DNA from: Pyronema omphalodes
Lineage: Eukaryota > Ascomycota > Pezizomycetes > Pezizales > Pyronemataceae
DNA: 28,326 nt
Assembly (NCBI GenBank): GCA_024516155.1
Contig: JAJJXM010000158.1
Location: 1-28,326 of the forward strand
Direction: 5' to 3'
Below are positions 20,699 through 28,326 of this stretch, piece after piece. The notes beneath the pieces were generated by a model. It was given only the letters and a program-made list of their open reading frames with translations, ran no database searches and was not told where the DNA came from. The first letter of the stretch is position 1. Every line of letters begins with the position of its first letter. Both the position numbers and the translations under genes were made by a program.

Positions 20699-21711
20699 CT
20701 CACCGAGATCCCGACTGAGATCTAGGGTTTTCAGGGTTCTCTGTCTATCTGTTCGTTTGATCAATTTTGGATCCGACTTAGCTAGTTAGCTAGCCCTGTA
20801 TGTAGTTGGATGTTTGGTGCTTGACGTATGATTCATATGTACATAACATCCAATCCAGTATTCTTATGAATCCGTTTGGCATATTTTAATGCCCTGTTGA
20901 AGTATTTTATAACACCAACAAGTTTTTCCGTTTGACGTCCGAACTTCGGGATCTTTTATATGTTTTGTTTGTTTGTCTGGTTTGTTTGTTCCGTAACCCC
21001 GTTCGGTCCGAGCCGATGAAACTGAAACTGCAGTATTCGTTTGGCTATCAGCCTTTGTGTTTGGCCCTTAAAATTTTTGAAATTTATTCCCTCTACATAG
21101 TCAGGCTGCATTGCATAACCATGGTGACCTACCGGCGTCTCAATCTCGCTTCCTTCGCCACCTACATCACAAGTGCAGTTATCTCTTTTATTCAAAGTAC
21201 TCAACGATATCCCTTACATCACAATACACCAACATCTTCCCCCACAAAAAACATGTACATATCCGGGCTGATGACAAGACGAGTGCTTTCTTCCTATACC
21301 CCAAATCTGTAAAGACATTCCTCCACCGCACCGGTCGGTAAACTATTCCTTATATTGATTCCTCGATATAACTGGTCAGGTCAGGAGAAGTCGGGTCGAG
21401 TCAAGCATGCAGCCATCCATCCAGGCAACCCAGGTAGGCAGCCCAGGTCGGCACGTATGTAGATATTTCGGACTCCCGAAGACCGAAACCCCCAAAATAA
21501 AACAACATTCAGGGGCGGCGGTGGGCGGTGGGCGGTTGTGTGGGGGTAGGAGTCATCGGTGAAAAAAATGTTCACTTTCTCAATTAGCCGTGCAGTGCAA
21601 TGCGTTCGGTTACTTCGAATCTATGATGATACATATATTACATACCATGCGGGCGGTACATATTACAGGCGAATGACGACGATGAGCAAGGAGATGGGCT
21701 AGACCTTCATG

Positions 21712-21719
21712 TGACGTCA
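21712..21719. promoter_or_regulatory. TGACGTCA palindrome (CRE/bZIP-type site)
   Basis: A perfect 8-bp CRE-type palindrome lies about 360 bp upstream of the DSD1 start. bZIP activators of the ATF/CREB class bind this core. Use by this gene is inferred from position only. Confidence 0.35.
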
Positions 21720-21782
21720 TGTACTCTTGCACTCTGGCAAAGTGCACCGCAATGTAACTTGGGGTACATACATCATAACAAT

Positions 21783-21792
21783 ATCACGTGAT
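21783..21792. promoter_or_regulatory. ATCACGTGAT palindrome (E-box, bHLH-type site)
   Basis: A perfect 10-bp palindrome with a CACGTG core lies about 290 bp upstream of the DSD1 start. Fungal bHLH factors bind CACGTG. It is within 70 bp of the CRE-type palindrome, suggesting a compact regulatory module. Confidence 0.35.
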
Positions 21793-22077
21793 TACTTTCG
21801 GGATGAGCGAGGTGGCTCCGGTGGAAAACACGCGTCTAGCTCGGGTTGATCGAGGGAACTCGGAGCAGCTCTGTCGGAGCCGCGCGCACCCCCCACCCAT
21901 TCCCCACCCCGCGCGTCCTACCCCGACTTTCCCGGACTTACCCCGCTTTATCCGTGATGGAGTCAAATGAAGATCATGTCATGGGTGCTGAGACCAGTAC
22001 TCATAACCTCTGCGACAGCTAACTTACGTTTACCTCTAGTACCTCCGATACACCACTGACCTCTAGAAACACCCACG

Positions 22078-23403
22078 ATGAACCCTCTCTACCCAACCCC
22101 AACCACCTCGGACGTCTCCCACTACATCGGCCTCCCAATCTCCTCGCTCCCTGCCCCAGCATGCATTCTCGACCTCCCCACTCTCCGCCGTAACTGCCGT
22201 CGCCTTCGCCATCTCTCTGCATCTCTCGGCGTTCAATTCCGTCCACACACCAAAACCCACAAAACCCTCTCACTAACGCGACTTCAACTAGAGGGGTTAG
22301 GTCATGGAAACGTGATTGTATCTACCGTCGCGGAAGCAGAGGCCTTGGAGCCATTGGTGGAAGAAGGTGCCGTCACTGGAATTCTTTATGGATTCCCCCT
22401 ACCGCCGTCGGCGAGATGTAGACTACTGCAGCTAAGGGAGAGACATCCGGAGTTGCAGGTAACCGTGCTGGTGGATCATGTTGACCAGCTTCCGGAGGAT
22501 GGAAAGGGATGGTTGGTGTTTGTGAAGCTGGATAATGGGTACCAACGCGCGGGTCTGAAAACCGAGTCCCCCGAGTTACTGGGACTGTTGAAGAAAATTA
22601 AAGATACAGGCGCGGAGTTGAAGGGGTTCTATTCTCATGCGGGTCATAGCTATGGGGCTAAAACAGCAGAGGAGGCGGTGGAGTTTCTTGCTAAGGAATT
22701 GGAAACGGTGGTAAAAGGGGTGGACACGCTTGATGGGCTTTCTGGATCTGAAGGAAACCAGCCTTTTAATGCTAAGGGTCTTGTATTGTCTGTGGGAGCA
22801 ACACCAACGGCACTCGCGGCGGAGGGTATGAGAGAGAGGATTAGGAATATCCAGGAAAAAGGATGGATCGTGGAACTACACGCTGGCGTTTATACCACAA
22901 TGGATCTACAGCAGTTGACCACCGGGCCCGAGTCCGTGACCTCCGACAGCTCTGAGTCATCCTCCGATACCAAGACAGAATCAACGGCAGTCCGAGCACT
23001 TGATGAAGGTGATATTGCCATCACTGTGTTGGCTGAAGTGGCAAGTGTATACCCCGACCGTGGTGAGGCGTTATTAGCCATCGGGTCAACAGGTCTCGGG
23101 CGTGAGCCCGGTAGGATTCCGGGGTGGGGAGTTCTCACCGGATGGCGAGACTCCCAGTCACTGACTCCCTCGGCTTGGGACGGAAAACAGAAATCAGGCT
23201 GGACTGTAGGCCGCATATCTCAAGAACATGCAGTGCTCACTAAAGACCCGGCGTTCACGAACGAGCCTATGGAACTTAAGGTTGGGCAAAAGGTGCGGAT
23301 TTGGCCCCAGCACTCGTGTATTGCAGGCAATTGCTACGGCTGGTACTATGTAGTTGAGGATGGGAGGGTGGTGGATGTTTGGGTTAGATGCCGGGGATGG
23401 TAA
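22078..23403 (+). CDS. DSD1: D-serine dehydratase, Zn/PLP-dependent (DSD1 type), 441 aa
   Basis: It converts D-serine to pyruvate and ammonia in the cytosol, using PLP and a zinc ion (eukaryotic DSD family, alanine-racemase-like fold type III). The N-terminal barrel carries the PLP lysine in RPHTKTHKT (Lys59). The C-terminal domain ends with the zinc-binding His-x-Cys pair in WPQHSCIAGNC (His412, Cys414). Other conserved pieces are FVKLDNGYQRAG, FYSHAGHSYG and SVGATPT. It is a single uninterrupted exon, close in length to yeast Dsd1 (428 aa). A Ser/Thr/Glu-rich segment at about 281-308 looks like a lineage-specific surface loop between barrel elements. The ATG at 22078 is the first in the frame that precedes the conserved barrel. 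Related D-threonine aldolases share the fold, but the HSC zinc motif and overall match favour D-serine dehydratase. Confidence 0.95.
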   Translation: MNPLYPTPTTSDVSHYIGLPISSLPAPACILDLPTLRRNCRRLRHLSASLGVQFRPHTKTHKTLSLTRLQLEGLGHGNVIVSTVAEAEALEPLVEEGAVTGILYGFPLPPSARCRLLQLRERHPELQVTVLVDHVDQLPEDGKGWLVFVKLDNGYQRAGLKTESPELLGLLKKIKDTGAELKGFYSHAGHSYGAKTAEEAVEFLAKELETVVKGVDTLDGLSGSEGNQPFNAKGLVLSVGATPTALAAEGMRERIRNIQEKGWIVELHAGVYTTMDLQQLTTGPESVTSDSSESSSDTKTESTAVRALDEGDIAITVLAEVASVYPDRGEALLAIGSTGLGREPGRIPGWGVLTGWRDSQSLTPSAWDGKQKSGWTVGRISQEHAVLTKDPAFTNEPMELKVGQKVRIWPQHSCIAGNCYGWYYVVEDGRVVDVWVRCRGW

Positions 23404-23526
23404 TGGTACAGACAAGGCGAAGAGGATTGGGTGGGTGGTTATGATATCCATTTCCGGCAGAAAGTTGGCCTTCCCAGGTTTGATTAAATGACAGAAATAT
23501 CTACACGATGACATAGTTTGTGTATA

Positions 23527-23532
23527 AATAAA
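23527..23532 (+). terminator. AATAAA polyadenylation signal for DSD1
   Basis: A canonical AATAAA hexamer lies about 125 nt after the DSD1 stop codon, in an AT-rich stretch. Confidence 0.5.
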
Positions 23533-26500
23533 TTATAATTCCCGTATTCTGTATGACAATATACCGCCTTGAAATTCTTAAGCTGCGTAAGGAATCTGTT
23601 AATGAAGCGTTAAATTGTTTTCAACGTGGTATATATTTTAATACACCTGCTTTAACCGTTGAGATGACATCAGCCTATGAAGATAATCTATGACTATGCT
23701 CATGGTACTACACAAGACGCGTTTGGCACCGCGTACATACCGGCGATAAGCGCAATCTCCATGCCCTAGGGTTTAGGAATTATGCAGCGTTGTAGCCTAG
23801 GAGGGTTGAGTAAGCAATTATGTATGGCATGTACATAGCTGGCGTACCATATATGCAAAGAAAAGGGTTATGCAATACACAGTGTTTATGCACCCTAATA
23901 GCTAGCTTTTTATATGGATGGTGCTAGATATTCAAGGTCTCCTAACGTCTCCTTTTAGACACATAAAATTTCGGTAGCTGTAATATAGTACTATATCTCA
24001 TAACTATATCTCTCTGGAATGTCGTCGTAGTCGTCGCCGTCGGAGATCACTAACTTCTACATACAACCCGCTGCATACAAGAGAATTTTAGATGCATAAG
24101 CTAGATTTATGCATAGAAAAGGGTTACAGATACTACCATATGCATTTCTGGAAGCTGTCTTAACTTAGAAAAGCATAGTTTGTCTTCGATTAGCCCGGCT
24201 TGGCATAGATGAGCAGCAAAATTCAGCAACGATACATAGCGTAGCATAGCATGGCATATCTACCCCCACTATGTACTTCAGCCGCGTACATATCATGATC
24301 TCTCCCGTCTATACTACAGAATTAGGGTCCTGTTGTTTTTTTTTTCTTGTAATTTTTGAGCTTAACACTCGGCAAAAGAATCGTGGCACGATACCTACAT
24401 ATCTGAAGATCTGCTTTAGCTTGCCGAAATAACTCTGCCGAAATAAGACAGACAGAAGAAGTCAGAATGCTTATGCCACCATATATGTATGTACCTTTGT
24501 AGAATGTACTCTACAGCAGCAGGCACAATGTGTACCATACGTACATAGCAAAGTGAGCAGCTGACTTTCGATCTGCAAGCGGGCCGAAAGATATTCTACA
24601 GTAGTATACATAGCACTATAAATGAGATATCTACACCAACTGTACATCTCTCAAGGTTGAAAATCTCGAAATGTAAAAATGTCTCTGGCGGGGAACTAAT
24701 GTATATGCAGTCTCGCCGAGACCCCCGGAGAGTTCTGGACCAATCGATACGCGACTTCGGGTGGTGCCGGTGAGATTGGGTTGCGAGGAAGTTATGGATA
24801 GTATGATGAATGGAAGGACCGATATGCAATGGTATGTGGTGGTGTATGAGGCTTTGGGATACGGTGCACTGGGTTACCTTTAGAGGACCTTTGCAGGACA
24901 CGGGGAAATGGATTAGCAATGAGAACATCTAATTGTGGTTTGATGATATTGGATGATTATCCGTTGATGGTTTTGATGGATTGGATAGTTTTCGGTGGCT
25001 TGGGTGATAAACTCCGGGAACAACACATGGACGGACGTTCATTAGGCTTTGTTAGCCGCCGAGATGATCAGTTGTCGTTGAAGATGGCTGGTTAAACGCG
25101 TCAGAAGACGCTGCTAGCGGTAGACCGTAGTCTTTCTAGTGTCTCGAGTATCCTACGCTAATGCGGAACTTTTAGAAGGAGGTTCAAATCGACAGGTCAA
25201 TTCTCGCATTCCAACTAAAATATCTAGTAGATATGTAGACATGGTGTCATAGAGCTACTGTATACTTTGTGAACTAATTAAACCCGGCAGTAGTAATATT
25301 GATTAGGAGAACTAATATATGGATCTTTTACTTACTTAGTCGCTGTGTTATTCCAAATTCATACAAATCTGTGGAATTAAATAAATACTTCGAATGCATA
25401 CATATTAGAATGCATCGAATAGTCGCATCGTCCACAAGGCTAAGGAGGACCGTGTATACATACATAGGGTCACGAGAACGTCTGTAGAAGAGTACATAGA
25501 AGATAGGGGTTGCATGTCCTTGGGAACGAGGACCCATCCCAACCTCATCCACTTCAATGCATAGATATTACCTAACTCCATTTTTCTCCCCATTATCTCC
25601 ATTCCGATTCAGTCAAAATCATGCCATTCGAACCTGAAAAGTCATTCTTCCGAGACCTGTCGGAATGTTCGGCAAGAACCGAGTGACCAATGATGTATCA
25701 AACTGACCGTTTTCCGCGCTCTAGCCGCCGGTCCATCCGGTCTTCATCAAGTCGTTAGGAAGAGATCTAGGGTAGTCTCCGCTAGACGAATCAAATATAT
25801 GGTTTAAGGTAATAAAATATCAATGTGCAGAAAGTGAGGCTCAGAAAGACAGCTTAATCGCGGCACAGACGAAAACTTTAGCAGACCGATAGCGGAGGAT
25901 TTTGAACGTAACGTAGCGTAGCACATGTAGCGGCATCAGCGACTGATAGATTTTTAACAAAACTAACGCAGTTAACGCCTTATGAAAGAAGCCATATGTA
26001 CATGGCATATGTAATAAGATTAGCATTTATGATTCGTTCGTCTATGTAATCCACGGTGACTGCTTACCATCTAGATGCAATTGAAATCATCCAATCATGC
26101 TCGCATATCTGCATACATTTTTTTCTTTTCTTTGCTGTTGCGTGACGATACGTAGATGTATGTACTATCTATCTATCTATCTACATATCTATCTTACACG
26201 CTACTTACCCTGGTAAATATACTTGCATATATCACACACAGATTCTCGAGATTTGATATGTCCCAGCTCATCGGATTCAGCCCTGCTGCTACTCCATATC
26301 ACAATCCCGCATACCAATCCCGTTGGTATGTAACATTTTTTTTATCTCAAAGAAGATCACCAGCATCACCAGCACTATATATGCGAAATTTTATCGTCGG
26401 AGACGGCGCTGATATGATGTGCAACTGCATCCACGGATAGTATCCACAGCCTAGCATAGTCCGTAGGCTCTTTACTCTAATTGAGCCACATTTTCATATG

Positions 26501-28326
26501 TCTCTCTCACAGGAGTTTCCTTTTTGGAAAAATCCACTTCAGATTGGTAGCTTGGCGTATGTGAAAATTGAAACCCCTTCCGTACACATAGTATCATGGT
26601 GAAAAGCCGTGGACGCTAGTCTAAAAAAGTGAAAGTGGTGAAGAATACACTGCATACGCTAAATACGCTGCGGCTGCATAGGTACCTTGTAAGTTGCAAG
26701 CCTCATGGCCAGACATATCAGACATAGCACCGGGAAAGTTGAAACCCCATCACCCAATCACTTCGAATATTCAACAACCACGCTGTGTAACACAATCTTG
26801 TTCCTTGTTTAACCCACCCAATCGTAACCACAGATCTGCCAAAATGCCCGAACACCGGGGATTTAAAATTCTGCGGAATCCCAGGGAGATATCGTGCCAT
26901 ATATTAATCATCTTTTTGGTTGTGGCTTGGGACACCGGTGAGAATGAAAAAAAAAGATGGCCCGGGACAAGGACGATGATGATGATGGCGATGGTCATGA
27001 TACAGATTTTCAATCCCTCCGTGGCCGAGTACATACGATCTGTACAGATGTATCGCCATACTGTATGTACTAATCTTCTACTACCAATACAAACCGGACG
27101 AATATAAAACTTACACAGCATTCCAAAAGATGCAAGATGCAAAGACCGCCGGCTTCTTGGGAGAAGTGTTTTTTATTATCTTACTCTTGAGAAAGCTTTG
27201 TTGTGTTATGGTGGGTATCAGGTTGCCTGATGACTCTGTCGGTCATTTCTTTCTTTCTATTTCTCGATATCGACATACATACATGGATTACTAATCAGCA
27301 GCCGCAGCAATAATATCCAGGCGTGTGAAAAATTGGAACATCGATGTGATATCCGGGGATGAGGGCGGGGGTTTCCACGGCTCAACTATTCCATCATGCC
27401 ATATCATTCATGTTTAGTAGAGAGTTAGGAGAGACATTATTTATAGCACTACGTATGATATGCATCTTGTTTTCTTTTCAGTTCTTTCCTTTTTTTTCGT
27501 TTTTTTGTTTTTTCCTTTATTTTTGCAAGATTCGATCAAGCCAAGAAAAAAGTAATTATTCAAGAAGAAAATCGTGAAATATATGTAATTGCAATTCATA
27601 GGCCGATGAATCAATTTGTATCAACCGAGCTCCATGATACCACCAATGTATTGAAAGACTTCCCCTAGCTCTATAGCAATAGACGGCTGAACATACTTTA
27701 CCACGAAAAAAGATATTTTCTATAGAAAGCGAATCATACATGGAGTTCTCGCATTGACCGGAGAAGGGGAGGGTGAGGGGTGTAAGTACCTCCCTTTCTA
27801 TGCAGATTTTCTATTGCCATCGCATAGGTGATGTTAGTGTTGTTCAATTCACACCCAACGGAGTCATGGGAAGTTTTCCATTGGCTTCAATGCCCTACTC
27901 CCATGTCATCATTGCCGAGCCATACAAGCGCAAAATTGCACCTGGTCACCTACCTAATCGACAATAAAGGGTTGCCGTTACCAATCACCCATACGGTGCT
28001 TATGTACATACTCATGCCAAGGTGGTGCTAAAACTACCCCCGGTCACGCGCATACTCGTAAACCGTGGGCACTTCTACGAAATGATCCCAATCAGTTCAT
28101 TGATCGTTGAGATATAGCATGGTTGTGAAAAATGTCAAAACGAAGACACAATATAAATTACAACACCACGGCCCACCACCACATGATATTCACTTGCGAA
28201 CACTTGTAATATAGCGTTAATGTATGTATTACCCATATATGTCATTATTGAGTAAATCGCAATTAATGTGGTGTGAAAACAGTACTGTGATGTCTGTTAA
28301 CACAGTAAATTAGGCACAGCTCTGAG
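23533..28326. other. Long intergenic region with no gene supported
   Basis: The open frames on both strands are short and lack domains, plausible splice sets or codon structure. The sequence is AT-rich with many GTACATA/CATAGC-type short repeats and poly-T runs (24333-24345, 27488-27515). It also has a 20-bp near-repeat (TATGCAAAGAAAAGGGTTA near 23853 and TATGCATAGAAAAGGGTTA near 24108). Genes may lie beyond the window end. Confidence 0.55.
26165..26182. repeat. (CTAT)n tetranucleotide repeat
   Basis: Four and a half CTAT units, continuing with interruptions to 26194. Confidence 0.85.

Larger units (their letters stand above)
18001..22077. other. Gene desert, part 2: between the AAA+ gene and DSD1
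   Basis: No coding region is supported. T-runs occur at 18150-18230 and 20110-20125, and a GC-rich patch at 18905-19000. Repeated short motifs include TAGGTGCCGTAAC at 19641 and 19709 and a 16-bp repeat at 20332 and 20364. The last 400 bp are the DSD1 promoter, including a GC-rich stretch at 21870-21945. Confidence 0.6.

Noticed and set aside
24596..24928. 110-codon minus-strand ORF
   Set aside because: His/Ser-rich without domain; no splice set or conserved pattern.
25100..25215. tRNA-like sequence with GGTTCAAATC box
   Set aside because: The T-stem does not pair and no acceptor stem or anticodon arm could be built around it.
26844..27107. ORF with a short hydrophobic stretch and Met run (MPEHRGF...)
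   Set aside because: The Met run comes from an ATG-repeat microsatellite; no homology or splice support.

Overview
The window looks like nuclear DNA of a filamentous ascomycete (Pezizomycotina). The genes have short introns (45-116 bp) with GTATGT/GTAAGT/GTGAGT-type donors and CTAAC-like branch points 10-20 nt before AG. One locus is a fungal-type STAND/NLR gene (HeLo-like N-terminus, NACHT, winged helix, ankyrin), and another is an AAA+ ATPase of the kind expanded in moulds. The remembered resemblance of the NLR to Leotiomycetes/Helotiales proteins is only an impression. Gene density is very low: four genes that look intact and one broken gene in 28 kb.

Layout. 44-972 is a nearly pure polypyrimidine (TTC/CTT) tract in which I count only six purines in 929 nt. 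1928-5112 (+) is an NLR-type NACHT-ankyrin pseudogene with about ten single-base frameshifts and no nonsense substitution that I can see. An 18-bp, five-copy tandem repeat lies upstream of it. 5970-6426 (-) is a small two-exon gene for a 106-aa two-helix membrane protein, which only appears once a 136-bp intron is removed. 7266-9549 (-) is a five-exon gene for a 654-aa low-complexity/coiled-coil protein whose exons 1-2 and 3-4 look like a duplicated exon pair. 11225-14634 (-) is a six-exon gene for a 1047-aa AAA+ ATPase. 14635-22077 is a 7.4-kb gene desert made largely of short tandem duplications, 10-bp-periodic repeats, G-runs and T-tracts. 22078-23403 (+) is a single-exon zinc/PLP D-serine dehydratase (DSD1 type). 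23404-28326 holds no gene I can support.

The genes do not form an evident pathway or cluster. The two large minus-strand genes share a feature: each carries a pure CAG-encoded polyglutamine run. The D-serine dehydratase is a housekeeping-type catabolic enzyme with two palindromic activator-type sites about 290 and 360 bp upstream. The NLR belongs to the fungal self/non-self and immune-like receptor class and is not translatable as one protein in this assembly. No RNA genes, CRISPR arrays or intact transposons were recognised. All exon boundaries are predictions from splice signals, reading phase and family alignment from memory; none is backed by transcript data.
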